Source: Lepidostoma basale
Lineage: Eukaryota; Arthropoda; Insecta; Trichoptera; Lepidostomatidae
Assembly: GCA_022606425.2 (NCBI GenBank)
Contig: JAHDVF020000528.1
Location: 124,001 to 188,000 of the forward strand
Length of the DNA: 64,000 bases
Reading direction: 5' to 3'
The notes under the pieces were generated by a model. It did not search any database, had not been told where the DNA came from, and worked only from the letters and a program-made list of their open reading frames with translations. Each line of letters starts with the position of its first letter. The first letter of the stretch is position 1. Positions 20,236-31,055 of the stretch are shown one piece after another. The position numbers were made by a program, and so were the translations under genes.

Positions 20236-20239
20236 CTTA

Positions 20240-20447
20240 TTGTTTTTGACTAATGATTTAAAACTCCAGATTAAATAATTAATATTAATGAAAACGTTTG
20301 TCTTCTAGGAGTTTTATTATATTTTAGATGGAATGACACGTCTTAATCATTTGATAATGACTTAGAAGGGTGAAACATGTCATTGCATCTAAAATATAAT
20401 AAAACTCCTAGAAAACAGACATTTTCATTCATATTCATTCAAATTGA
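20240..20447. mobile_element. Foldback element F2, full copy
   Basis: Left arm CTAGGAGTTTTATTATATTT pairs with right arm AAATATAATAAAACTCCTAG; apex TTGATAATG, short stem, GAAACATGTC at 20352-20382. Ends match other F2 copies (TTAAAACTCC, TTCATTCATATTC). Confidence 0.8.
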
Positions 20448-20700
20448 AGTACTGTTTTTTTTAATGCATGTATAAATACTAAAAGACTTGTCAACATAAC
20501 AAAGAGACAGTAAGAAAATCGTATTGCAAGCGAAATATTAATTTATTTTGTTCTCTACGATTTGATTAATTATAACGATTTGATTAAATAAATAAATACG
20601 TAATTTTATTTTGAAAATTTAATGTTCATATTCGTTCACCAAAAAAAATCTCTAGCATGTTTATGAGAGTGTAATAAAGTGTTAGAAATAAATACATGGT
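20448..20700. other. AT-rich non-coding stretch
   Basis: Nothing recognised. Confidence 0.5.
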
Positions 20701-20714
20701 TATTTTAAAGATTA

Positions 20715-21118
20715 TTCACCACTTCACAATGGAGTTTTGGTCCCAACCCTTATGTATGGAAGCGAAGCATGGAACTGGCAGAAGAAGGATGAGAGCAGAA
20801 TAAATGCGGTAGAGATGAGGTCCCTAAGACGTATGCGTGGTAGAACGATGTACGACAAAATTTCAAATGCTGATATTAGAAAGGAATGTAGAGCGAAAGA
20901 AAATATTATGAAAGGATCGCTGCGTTGGTTCGAACATATGGAGCGCATGGGTGAAGAAATAATGGTTTAAAAAGTATATGTTCACGATGTAAATGGAGTA
21001 CGGAGTCGAGGTAGACCTAGGAAAACATGGCATGACTAAATTAATCAAATTTTGAAGGTTGGTCATGTTAGAAGCCGGAAGAATCGACGTGCGCATATGA
21101 CTCGCTGTACGCTAAATA
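20715..21118 (+). mobile_element. LINE A internal copy, 3' end missing
   Basis: Open for 77 codons (20737-20970): VPTLMYGSEAWNWQKKDESR, then EMRSLRRMRGRTMYDKISNA, ending in the Glu-His-Met-Glu-Arg-Met region. The sequence continues, frameshifted, to the Arg-Arg-Ala segment and stops before the terminal block. Confidence 0.8.
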
Positions 21119-21124
21119 TTTTAC

Positions 21125-21275
21125 TTTTATGTTAACATATGTTTAAATTAAATTTTTTAATTAAATTAAACATATCACTACATCTAAAATAAAATATAAC
21201 TCCTAAAAAAAAGACGTTTTCATTCATATTAATTATTTTATGTGGAGTTTTACATCATTGTTCAAGAAACAATAA
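21125..21275. mobile_element. F2 foldback, right half
   Basis: CATCTAAAATAAAATATAAC, AGACGTTTTCATTCATATT and the F2 end GGAGTTTTACATCATTGTTC are present without a matching left half; it joins directly to the truncated LINE A. Confidence 0.65.
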
Positions 21276-21524
21276 ATACTCGTACATTTGAATTTATTGA
21301 CAAGCGTTTGTGGTTAGGTTGATTAACTTTAATATATTCAAAACAAGTATGAAAGATTTGCGGTTTTAAAACAAAAATACATTTTGTCATTTTATCTAGC
21401 GGTTTCTATCAGACTTCTCGATACAAAATGTTTATTTTTATACTCATTTCTTGATTATATTCTATATTCTTCGAATCCTTTCCTAGGTGTTCTAATCACG
21501 CGATTATATTCAAGGTTATTTTAT
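21276..21524. other. Non-coding stretch
   Basis: Nothing recognised. Confidence 0.5.
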
Positions 21525-21528
21525 ATTT

Positions 21529-21615
21529 CTTCTTCTTCTTCTTCCTTATTGTAGACCTATGTGGTCTGTTCTCCAGTGTGTTGCTCCTCCTGTGAGGTAG
21601 ACTCCCAGCTGTCCT
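21529..21615 (-). mobile_element. LINE B' 3' terminal fragment
   Basis: TTCTTCTTCTTCTTCC tail then TTATTGTAGACCTATGTGGT and the Ser-Gln-Glu-Glu-Gln-like coding end, as at 1388 and 41135. About 85 bp only. Confidence 0.7.
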
Positions 21616-22225
21616 AAATCTGACCTACTCTTAGAATTTAAATCAATTTATAGTACAATCTCCAATATGTACAGAAAATATTTCATTATTATGAAGAAGA
21701 GAAAAAAAAAGGCCGTGAACACAAGTTCCATAAATTAGGAGCCAAGCGTTCTGTTACCTAGACCACCATCAAATTGTTTCACCTTTCTAAGACAATATCA
21801 GAATTGTAAAATTCATTTAATTATTTCTGTTATATTTCACTTGCATTTAAAAGTACTTTATTATATTCATACATACATTATAAAAGATGTGTCATTTATA
21901 AAAATACGTTTTTCTGACTTTTGCTAAACAATGTAAACGTCCTTTGTTAAACCCACCATCAAGCGTGTTAATTAGCATTTCGTTAGATTTTTCTCTTTCA
22001 CGCTGACAAGTGATGTTTTTCAAGAAGGTTTCGAAGAAAACGTGAAATAACATTTTGAAGGTTATTTTTAAATCGATTCTAGGCGGAAATAATTTTAAAC
22101 GATGCTGAATAATTTCTACAAGGCTTAAATATTTATAAAAACAACTGTTTGACGCTATATGAATACAATAACTTACTATTCAAATACAGCATCTTAAGTT
22201 TTGTGAATCAAAAGTTTTTATAGTA
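21616..22225. other. Non-coding stretch
   Basis: Nothing recognised. Confidence 0.5.
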
Positions 22226-22227
22226 TA

Positions 22228-23112
22228 ATCGTATGCGTGTAGTGTTACAAAACTTAATTTCACTTATCACAGACATGTTTCAGCGACCCTTTTCAATAAA
22301 AGACACATTCCTCCCAACATAAAAATGTTCGGCCAAGACGTTCCTTGGACTAAAACAATCAAATACCTTGGATTTTAAGCTGACATGGAGGCCACACATT
22401 ACAAATAAAGTCAAAGCCGCGTCAAGAGCAATCTCAGCCCTCTACCCAATATTAGCCAGACACAGTAAACTAAGCACCGACAATAAACTCCTGATATACA
22501 AAACGGTCATAAGGCCGATCTTCACTTATGCAGCCCCAATCTGGGGCTATGCAGATTCGAGCTACATACAAAAACTCCAAATCCTGCAAAATAAGGCTAT
22601 CCGTTTATCGCATGGTGCGCCTTCATGGACCAGGATCACACAACTGCACCTAGAATCGGGAATCCCGATGATAGATGAATTCATTCTTAAACTTCCCGAA
22701 CGTTTTTACAAAGGACTCCCTTCACATCCCAACCCCACAATAAAAGACCTCTCAAATTACGACCCAAACACTTCCAGCCGCCACAAGCGCCCAAAATCGA
22801 TCCTCCTTCAGAGGAACACTCCGGGCCACACGAATCATGCCCCCGCATAAACTAACAACCCACCAAATCACCTTCCAACAATGTTCCCATCAGACGTAAG
22901 AGGAATAGCCACATGAGCTGAACCTCTGTAAGCCAGAAGATCCAAGTCCAAGTTCCAAGTCCAAGGTTATAACATAACCTTATTCAATGTATAAAATTGC
23001 ATTGTAAAAGGTTATGTTATTACCGAAACATTTATGTGATAAGCGAAATGAATTATTGTAATACTAAGTGCAGTTATATTTATTCAAATTTGAATCCACA
23101 ACACAAAGTGAA
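22228..23112. mobile_element. Foldback element F8 split by LINE D
   Basis: Left arm (22228-22290, TTAATTTCACTTATCACAGA then CATGTTTCAGCGACC) is complementary to the right arm (23010-23075, CCGAAACATTTATGTGATAA then GCGAAATGAATTATTGTAAT). The right end is TTTGAATCCACAACACAAAG TG, the end motif shared with other foldbacks. LINE D occupies the centre. Confidence 0.6.
22301..22968 (+). pseudogene. LINE D: Jockey-like reverse transcriptase C-terminus
   Basis: Begins with HIPPNIKMFG and an Ile-Lys-Tyr-Leu-Gly motif in one frame, then, after a frameshift near 22365, runs open to 22850 (160 codons): LTWRPHITNKVKAASRAI, an IYKTVIRPIFTYAAPIWGYA segment, LQILQNKAIR and a proline-rich end. These are hallmarks of Jockey-type LINEs. 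The 3' UTR ends in tandem CCAAGT repeats (22945-22965). The same 3' end recurs at 37080-37215 and 27775-27820. Confidence 0.85.
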
Positions 23113-23395
23113 CTAGTTAAAAATAAACATATTTTCGTATGAGGACTGCACCTGGTCGATCAACATTTACATCAGGATAGGATAATTTGAAAATGTGCGT
23201 TTTGAGTCTCGATCTCAACTTTGGCGGGCTCTGAATGCACTTGAGGTCTACAGGAAGACAGACACAGACAATCTACCCATCGCAGAAAACATTGATGATC
23301 GCAATGTACACTGTCTCGCATTCAGGCAATTGATGATGTAGATATTGGGAAAACGAAATAAACTGCATTTGTAGTATGTTTATATATTAGTTAGT
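23113..23395. other. Non-coding stretch
   Basis: Nothing recognised. Confidence 0.45.
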
Positions 23396-23399
23396 TATT

Positions 23400-23835
23400 T
23401 CACGTCGTCAGAATGCCTGAGACAAGACTCCTAAGGAAGATTATGTACTCTCAGCTTACCCAAGGGAAACGCTCACACGGTGGTCAGAGGAAACGCTTTA
23501 AGGACTCCCTAAAGGAAAGCTACAAAAGACTGGCATCGACTGTGATTGCTGGGAAAAGACTGCAGAAGACAGACCTAGGTGGAGAACAGCAGTGCATAAA
23601 GGCACGCAAGACTTTGAAGCACAGCGCAGAGACGATGTCGCAGAAATGAGAAGGAGGAAAAAGGACACACCACTGGGAGACGGTGACGGCTCCATTACAA
23701 GGCTTGCCTTCCCCTGCCCCAGATGCCCCAGTATTTGTGGGTCCAGGATCGGGCTCTTCAGTCACATGCGAACCCACAACCGTGAAGGACAGTCTTCCTC
23801 GGACACGAGGGTCAGCCGATGATGATGAGTTATTT
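23400..23835 (+). pseudogene. LINE G2: C-terminus with C2H2-like finger, frameshifted
   Basis: First frame (23413-23649) encodes Tyr-Ser-Gln-Leu-Thr-Gln-Gly-Lys-Arg then a Gly-Gln-Arg-Lys-Arg-Phe-Lys-Asp-Ser-Leu-Lys motif. After a frameshift the next frame (23592-23822) encodes an alpha-helical Glu-Met-Arg-Arg-Arg-Lys segment and CPRCPSICGSRIGLFSHMRT, a Cys-X2-Cys-X12-His-like finger. This order (RFKDSLK, helix, zinc finger) is typical of one CR1/RTE-type LINE ORF end. GC-richer than its surroundings. Confidence 0.75.
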
Positions 23836-24685
23836 AAATCACTGATTACCGATTTGGATAGTAACCAAATATTTGTCTTTGTCTTTGAAAGTAATTGGAA
23901 CGATTATTAGAATCGAAGATATTTAAAATTAGCAATTAAAAAAATACCACAATTAAATGAGAAAACACTGTTATAAGTTTTTTTAAAGTTTTCTGATGGA
24001 GAAGAAATAATTTGTTTGAAATATATCTAAATAAATTAACTCCTATTAGTGAAACAAACATTGTTTTGAATTATCAAAATTCAATATTACGAAATTCCTC
24101 TTTGTTATTAGCCCAGGATTATATATGTAAAATGTACTTTGGAATTAGGTAAACAATTAAAATTACAGAAATATTTGAAAAACATTTTGTTTCGTAAATA
24201 GTTTTTACTGCGTTTATCAAATACACAATTGAATAAACATATTTTGTTTAATTTATGAAACAAACAATTTTAAACGCACACTTCATGGAAGAAGAAAAAA
24301 ACACAGATAATGAAACAACGCAATTGAAATTTCATATAATAACATAAAAATTTAGTCGATTCTTTATAGTATAAAATAGTGATGAGACGATACAAGAATC
24401 TTTTGGGTCCTTTTCCACAACAAACTTCATAATTAACAACAAAATTACTAGTTTAATACGTATGCTTTATATTATTAGATCTCTACTGGTATGATCATAT
24501 AGATAATCTTCTGGAAACAGGTCACCGTAAAAAGAAGTAGAAATAAAAATAATAATAAATTATACAACAGGTTCAATTCAACCCCATCACTATAAGATTT
24601 TTCATTAAGAGCGCTCAAACATTGATATTAAATAAAACAACCTGTCTAAGTAATATTGCCACAATATTATTTAAATTTTTAAGGA
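23836..24685. other. AT-rich non-coding stretch
   Basis: Nothing recognised. Confidence 0.5.
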
Positions 24686-24717
24686 CATTTAATGACATTA
24701 TATATGAAATATAATTT

Positions 24718-25137
24718 TGGCCAAATGGCCGCCGTGGCATTGCTGCAAGTGGTGTATCCTGGTGATCAAAGGGTTTTTCAATAGGGACGGTCAAACTTTG
24801 ACAGCAAATAGCTGCCATTTCGGAAAAACGATAGCTGTCAAATTTGACAAGAATACTTATTTAGTTTTGACAATTTGCCATGGAATGCTACACGTTTCAA
24901 CAACGCGTTGAAATTGTTAAAATTTATTATCAAAATCGCCAATTTATGGCATTCATAGCCGTCCTACAGGGTTCACAATACGTCGTTTAATGCATAAATT
25001 TGAGATTCTTGTGACTTAAACTGGATGATATGGATACCGACAATATATGGTTCGACGTAGCATACAGCGTACGCCACGATGGACATTCTGCACAAGCGAT
25101 TAAAAATGGAGCGTCTCTATTGAAAGATCCTGTATAT
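24718..25137 (+). pseudogene. Mariner-type DNA transposon relic
   Basis: From 24881 the plus strand reads MECYTFQQRVEIVKIYYQNR, the helix-turn-helix start (DUF4817-like) of a mariner-superfamily transposase. A frameshift then gives IRRLMHKFEIL. A large internal deletion joins this to a Leu-Asp-Asp-Met-Asp-X-Asn-Ile-Trp-Phe segment (25022-25054) and to ATMDILHKRLK (25074-25110), parts of the catalytic and late regions. The catalytic core is missing. 24718-24880 has the repeated TCAAACTTTGACA/TCAAATTTGACA sequence common in such elements' leaders. Confidence 0.7.
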
Positions 25138-25154
25138 ACTTGTACAATTTGTTT

Positions 25155-25295
25155 TTTAGCTATGGTGTGATAGGTAGGTAATCTACCGCCATTTTATTGT
25201 CACTTGAATTCTACACCAGTCCAAACACACTATGATAATCACACTTCCAACCCATAGGACCCGGGCAGTCGTAACTCTTACCACTATACCAATAA
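25155..25295 (-). mobile_element. tRNA-derived SINE
   Basis: Minus strand: head at 25295-25235 (A box degraded), body TAGAATTCAAGTGACAATAA and ATGGCGGTAGATTACCTACC, as in other family members. Confidence 0.65.
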
Positions 25296-25301
25296 GAGAC
25301 T

Positions 25302-25619
25302 TTGCCACTTCTTTCAAACATCAGATGCATTTATGTACGTAATTATCTTTTTATAGACTTTAATGCAATTGCACAGTATACAATAGCTATTATAAATACG
25401 CTTGAAATGTGTCACGGGAGAGAAAAGCCATCTGAGCAAATAATTTTTCCAACGAATCATGCTATTGATATGTTTTCTTCAAGTAACAGAATACCACAAT
25501 GTCTTTATGTTTTCTTTCCATCTGTTCAATCAGATATGTCTGCTGATAATATAATACATAGGAAACAAAAATACTATGATACATTTTTTGCCATTCTGAA
25601 TGGTTGCATATGGCAATAA
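25302..25619 (+). other. Unrecognised 105-codon open frame
   Basis: Opens with Met-Pro-Leu-Leu-Ser-Asn-Ile and ends in a TAA at 25617-25619. Composition is more protein-like than most AT-rich frames here (LEMCHGREKPSEQIIF in the middle), but no family is recognised and there is no splice context. It may be part of an unidentified element, because 25655-25710 contains a CCGATTGCTTTGAAATG block of a kind seen in dispersed insect repeats. Confidence 0.25.
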
Positions 25620-25734
25620 TCTAATAAATAAAAATGTAAATTTTCATGTTCAAAATCTTAAATCTCCGAAAGTTATTTTCCGATTGCTTTGAAATGTTGA
25701 CATAACGTTCCATTTGAATACGCGCGTGTACATC

Positions 25735-26410
25735 TATCTACAACAAAAACAAAAACATACAATCACGCCGTTTCCCCTCAGGGGTAGGCAGAGAGAATGG
25801 ACCGCCACACTAATCTATCCTGGCACACCTTTCTAGATTCCTCCACATTCATACAGCGAGTCATACACGCACGTCAATTCTTCCGATTTCTAACATGACC
25901 AACCTTTAAAATTTGATTAATTTGGTCATGCCATGTTTTCCTCGGCCTGCCTCGACTCCGTACTCCATTTTCATCATTAACGTAAAGGTACTTTCTTAAC
26001 CATTCTTTCTTTATTCATGCGCTCTATATGTCCGAACCAACGCAGCGATCCTTTCATAATTTTGTTCATAATACCTTCTTCCGCTCTACATTCCTTTCTT
26101 ATATCAGCATTTGAGATTCTGTCGTATATCGTTCTACCACACATACGTCTTAAAGACCTCATCTCTACCGCATTTATTTTGCTCTCACCCTTCTTCTGCA
26201 AGTTCCATGCTTCGCTTCCATACATTAGGGTTGGGACCAGAACTCCATTGTGAACGGCCGTTTTCGCTTTCACTGACAAATTCTTTTTTCAATAACTATT
26301 TTTAAACTCCATTCACTTTGTTACCCGCACCAACCCTTCTTTCGACGTCACTATTCGTTCGGCCATCTGCTGTGAACATGCTACCTAAATACACAAACTA
26401 TCTATATAAA
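25735..26410 (-). mobile_element. LINE A copy, one of the longest
   Basis: Minus strand. The tail is at 25740-25765 (ACAAAAACAAAAACA). A 100-codon open frame (26279-25977) reads AKTAVHNGVLVPTLMYGSEA then EMRSLRRMCGRTIYDRISNA and SLRWFGHIERM. Upstream (26300-26410) a decayed FVYLGSMFTADGRTNSDVER marks the end of the reverse-transcriptase domain. RTE-like overall arrangement; 5'-truncated there. Confidence 0.85.
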
Positions 26411-26830
26411 TGTAAATGTTCGGTTGTCCCAGATCTAGAATCTTCGAAAATTATGCGCGCGTTTACGAGTATACTTAGGATATCCTCTTCTCGAGAGTTC
26501 CTGCTCGGAAGCTACTCTTTTCCCCCATGGTGGAAATTTCTGTCTTGGATATTGAGGTTGAATATTGTTGGATGGTGAGAGGAGGATTTCTTGGAGAATG
26601 TGGTGGGTTGGGTCCTCATTTGGACCTGACTACAATCTGAACAGGGAGGAGTGTGAATGGGTGGAGATTTGGGTGGAGACTGCGGGACGGTTAACAGAGT
26701 GCCCTTGAGTGGGGGCGGTTGAACCTGAGTGCAGAACCGAGTAGGAAGATAATTGTCATGGATGTGGACCGGTGGTCTCGGGTAGGGAACATTAAACCAC
26801 CATTTGGGACCATTTTTCAATTAACCAGAC
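26411..26830 (-). other. Unrecognised proline-rich open frame region
   Basis: Minus strand, 102 codons from 26820 down to 26512, rich in Pro, Thr and Ser (PPVHIHDNYLPTRFCTQVQP; VPQSPPKSPPIHTPP). It is GC-richer than its surroundings and lies directly upstream of the LINE A reverse-transcriptase end, in the same orientation. It could be a separate element's gag-like segment; no family is recognised. Confidence 0.3.
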
Positions 26831-27124
26831 TGAGCCGTAACAACGCGTGAGTAGTTATAAAATTCTAAGCGATATTCACTACGTTAATTTTACGTTTGTA
26901 TGACTCTCAAATATAATGACGGTCGTTTCCTGTTATTCAATTGTATGTTTTTTGTGTGATTTGTCAAATAATTATTTAAAAAAAAATTGGTAGATAGTAA
27001 TCCATTTTTCAATGTGGAGTAAAAATAGATATGTCAAAACTAGAGATGAGAATACGTATACGAGTTTGATCTAATGAAATAGGTAATAATGCTATGATAT
27101 CATTAACAATACATATTTATGAAA
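26831..27124. other. Non-coding stretch
   Basis: Nothing recognised. Confidence 0.45.
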
Positions 27125-27750
27125 ACGTCAAATATGGCCGACCTTTAAAATTTGATTAACTTGTAAATGGCGTATTTTCCAGAGTCGGTATTCCTCGACT
27201 CCGTTCTTCATTCACATCATTAACTATACACTTTCTGAACCATTACATTTTAATTTATGCGTTCATATGTCCAAATCCTATATGGGGTTTGTACCCAGTT
27301 CCATATGGGGTTCGAACTGTCAGTAGGGTCGCGGCGAGTCACGTCTTCCTGGAGGGTGTGATTCTATAAAATGCTGCGAAATGCCTAGTTGCATTCCACC
27401 GGCAACACTACTGACTAGTCCAACTCGTTAGCGTCCTTGTCGCGAACCCTGGGCAATGGGATCACACTCATAACCGTGTAATCACATCAGATAACGAGAG
27501 GATGAAAGATCCAAGCAGCAAAGAGAAGGTAGCCCCGACAGAAAAATCCGCCAGAGAAGGCAACGGGAAACCACTCTGGTCACATTTTCTCAGGAATCAC
27601 TATGGCGAATACAATAGAGATGCCTTTGCTGCAGTAATCGCCAACGTTGGGGGGACCTGACACTGCACCGAAAGAAGAAGAAGATATGTCCAAAACCATC
27701 GCAGTGATATTTTCTTCCGCTCTACATTCCATTCTGATTAATGATAACAT
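27125..27750 (-). mobile_element. LINE A fragment split by a 408-bp retroposon
   Basis: Minus-strand LINE A similarity at 27125-27275 resumes at 27684-27750 (CATCGCAGTGATATTTTCTT). ATATGTCCAAA, part of the LINE sequence, is duplicated at 27265-27275 and 27684-27694. Confidence 0.75.
27276..27683 (+). mobile_element. Retroposon (SINE-like or LINE 3' end) with 11-bp target duplication
   Basis: 408 bp, GC-richer than its surroundings, flanked by ATATGTCCAAA on both sides and ending in a GAAAGAAGAAGAAG tail. It contains GGCAACGGGAAACCACTC, a block also found, diverged, in the SINE at 1058. Near the end a frame encodes Val-Ile-Ala-Asn-Val-Gly before a stop, resembling the last residues of an RTE-like ORF. 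No pol III boxes recognised. Confidence 0.7.
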
Positions 27751-28160
27751 CAAACGAAATAGGAATGAAAGCAAGAGTTGAACCTCCTTAGGTCAAAAGA
27801 TTCAAGTCCAAGTCCAAGAAGATAATTATCAGTTTGTTTGTGCAAAAATAATGTTTGCTGTAGATATGTTAACAGACTTTTAAATTAAATGTATTTGGCA
27901 GTATTGTGGTAGGAATCAACTGACAACATTTCGTATATATATTTCACCATTATCATTTCATTTATTTATTTAAATATATCTAAAGCATTATAGGATTATT
28001 GTTCCAATACACTAAAGATACAAGTTTGAAATACATAATAATAAATAATACATAAGAAAATAATAAAGAGAGTGAGACATATGAGATACGTGACAAATTT
28101 AAAAATGAATAAACAATTATAATAAAGACAGTGCTCCCTCAGTTGAGTTACTACTATCAC
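27751..28160. other. Non-coding stretch with a LINE D 3' scrap
   Basis: 27775-27822 (GAACCTCCTTAGGTC, AAGTCCAAGTCCAAG) matches the 3' end of LINE D. The rest is AT-rich without features. Confidence 0.45.
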
Positions 28161-28164
28161 AAAA

Positions 28165-28350
28165 TACGTCAATCTTCTAGGTGACACGATTTAGCAAAGG
28201 TGTGGCTCTACCTACCGGTATAACCATTGACAGGTTGGTTCGCATCGTGGGAGATAAAACAATCTGTGGCCCCTTTGTCGAAAATAATTATCAGTGACGA
28301 ACAGACCTCCATCTCTCTGGAATTCTGAGTTGTTTAAATATGTGCCATAT
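28165..28350 (-). mobile_element. LINE C fragment, old
   Basis: TGACAGGTTGGTTCGCATCG then GGGAGATAAAACAATCTGTG aligns with the 5770-5820 segment of LINE C, with many substitutions. Far older than the two near-identical copies. Confidence 0.55.
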
Positions 28351-29925
28351 AACCCAATATTCTTGCTGTACAATAATGCTAACAAAAGTATTGCAGGTCA
28401 TTGCAAGTGTAGGCGAAAGTGGTGTTGTATTTTCAATCACTGCTCATTCATGCACATCATATAACAATAAAATGCATGAACTCTATGTGGACTCATTTTG
28501 GATGATAAGATAAAGATAAAGTATAACTGTATGTCAAAGACAATTTAATTTATGGTAGCAGGAAGCAGTTAGCACTTAGAGCTATGTTTTTTTTTAATTA
28601 GCACCATTTGTAGAGCGATTTGTTAAAAACAGCTACACGAAAATTTGTAAAACAATCATGTTCCGTAAGAGCTTGTTTGAGGATAAATCCCTCAGCATAG
28701 CGCCTGGCGTAAATATTACTTTATAAATTAAAACACTGTTTTTCCCCGCATTCGATTGTACACTGTGGAACATGATTGTACATTGTATTATAATACATTG
28801 TGGAAAAATCTGATTTATTTCTCAAAAAAATATATATTTAATTACGAACTTTCACAGTGTTCGCATATTTAAATGGTTGAAGTTAAATGTGCACTAAGTA
28901 CCAAATGAATAAAAAAATTAAAAAACTAAGTATGCTGTTTCATTCTCTATGATTTATGAAATATAGAACGAAACTGCATACTTGTCTTTTGTATATATTT
29001 GATACTCGGTACCTATTTTACCATACTACAACCTTTCATTTAGTTCATTAATTATAACTGTTCCGTATATTCATGTTAGAGTATAAATAAATATAGATGG
29101 GGGTGATGGAAATTAGATGAGTAATAAAATATTTTTTAAATGTTCCTGAATTTCTTTGCTTAAGTAATACCGTAAGAATAAATGCATTTGGGAAAAAAAT
29201 TGTCATAGTTTCTTTAAAATTACGTAAAACTCTGCCTTTTTAATTTTTTTGAAAATCCTTTATTTTGAAGAGTTCCATTTTAGCCTTACTAATGTATTGC
29301 CAGTATAATGGCGCCGGTGTAATGCCGGCATTATCAAATGCAAACCAATGATCCCAATAAACATTTTTTTACACAATCTAAACATGTTAGGTACTATTCA
29401 AAATATATTATTATCTTTTTTAAATAATATTAAAATAGGTTTTTTTTGTTACAAAAATAACAGCTAAAGAAATCTATATTTATTTGAGGTTACAATAAAT
29501 CGTCAACTACACAAATCAAAATGGTTACAACACATGTCATGTAAGCATGTATGTGAAAATATAATGAACGTATGTAGGTCCATGGTTGAGAATCAAATTA
29601 TTCTATTAAGTCACTTATGGGCGTAGGTGCTGTAGTTTTAACAGTCATTCATAACAAGACTTTCCAAAACAGAAGAGCATCGTTTTTTTAAATAGTTTAG
29701 AATTTTTTTAACTTAGGATTTTGTCTGTAAATTTAACCTAAAATTACAATTTTATACACAGTATAAATTTATACACAGTGTATGTAATTCAATAAATTAT
29801 CACGATCTATAAAATTTAACAGAAATTCATTATGGTTAAGTAAAAAGTATATTTTGAAGTAACAGTGTTTTGTTTTACTAAAATTTAATTATTATTTTTG
29901 CATTAATTTATAGCTGCGTTAATAG
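28351..29925. other. AT-rich non-coding stretch
   Basis: No gene or recognisable element. TGGCGCCGGTGTAATGCCGGC-like short palindrome near 29308-29330. Confidence 0.5.
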
Positions 29926-29929
29926 TTTT

Positions 29930-30325
29930 TAATATTGGGAAAAACGTACGTATTCTAGAAGTTTTATAATATTTTATTGAATCTGTCATGTTTCGCTTTG
30001 GTTAGCATTGTTAAACATTTCATTTTGAGCTGACAACGCGAAAAGTATAAAAACCATATACTCGTATAATAAAAGTAAATGAATAATTCGATAATCCTCA
30101 ATATTTAATACTACATTATTGAACATTGATTAAAGGCTCTATATGAAATATTTCATGTTAATTAAAATGTCTGTTTTCTAGAAGTGACATGTTTATCCTT
30201 GGTTAGGCATGGCATTATCAATTGTCCAATCATTTGATAATGCCTTTACAAGATGAAACATGCCTCTCCCATAAAATACAATAAAACTTATACCATAGAC
30301 AGACGTGTTAATTCATATAACAAAC
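29930..30325. mobile_element. Two F2 foldback pieces
   Basis: Left half at 29930-30010 (TTCTAGAAGTTTTATAATAT, CATGTTTCGC). A more complete copy at 30155-30322 has TTGATAATG, stem, GAAACATG at 30235-30262 and right arm AAATACAATAAAACTTAT. Confidence 0.65.
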
Positions 30326-30479
30326 GTAACTATCAGCATAAGCCATGCCATTTTATGATAGTTATAAAAAAAACTTTCATTTCTCCGCAAATCGTAAAAT
30401 TAAGTTTCTATTTTTTTTTAGTATAACTGAATAATACTTTTGTATGAAGCACTAATTTGTGGTATGGCATTATTAAATA

Positions 30480-30580
30480 TAATTTAAAACTGTTTGTTTT
30501 GTTATCCTGACGAAGCACCGGTGTGAGCGAAACCGGCTGATTCTAAATAAAACGTGTTGTAAAAACATACAAAAGAGTTT
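30480..30580 (+). other. Hammerhead-like motif, single
   Basis: CTGACGA at 30507-30513, A, a GC-rich stem-loop (GCACC...GAGC), GAAAC at 30529-30533, then CGGC where others have GGTC. Not in a long hairpin. Confidence 0.35.
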
Positions 30581-30589
30581 AAAATTATT

Positions 30590-31055
30590 TGTACTTAATA
30601 ATGGCTTAAAACTGGAAGTATAGGGAATATCTTCCAAATAGTAAAAATGCATTGTTTAAAATACGAATTCACTAAATGTGTAATATTTTCATAATAAAAT
30701 AAAAATTCTTACCGTGTACAGATTTAAAATTTGAATAGTTATCCAAGGATCACAGTTTATCACAATAAATAATATTTTACACAGTATAAATAGTTCAATA
30801 TTCAGATCGCTAGAAAGACTGCAGGCAGAAGGTGAGAAAGAGAAATGTAATGGAATATTGTACGAACCGCACGGCACGGGTCGGTATCCGCTAATGAACG
30901 GTAGAACAGAGTACCGCCAATATAAACGGAGCCAACCTCCCGCCTGTTATGTCTCTCTGATAACAAAATAATGGACACAATTCAAAACAGCTGGAGGCTG
31001 ACTTTTAAGTCAGAAGAGTTTTGATAATATGTTGCAATTATAATATACATTTATA
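30590..31055. other. Non-coding stretch
   Basis: 30860-30960 is GC-richer (GCACGGCACGGGTCGGTATC) but unrecognised. Confidence 0.4.

Noticed and set aside
22368..22850. 160-codon frame as a host gene
   Set aside because: Its segments (IYKTVIRP...WG, LQ.LQNKA.R) are those of a Jockey-type LINE, and it is 5'-truncated with a repeat-type 3' end.
23700..23822. Host zinc-finger gene
   Set aside because: The single finger follows the RFKDSLK-type segment of a LINE ORF and is frameshifted; such fingers are normal at LINE C-termini.
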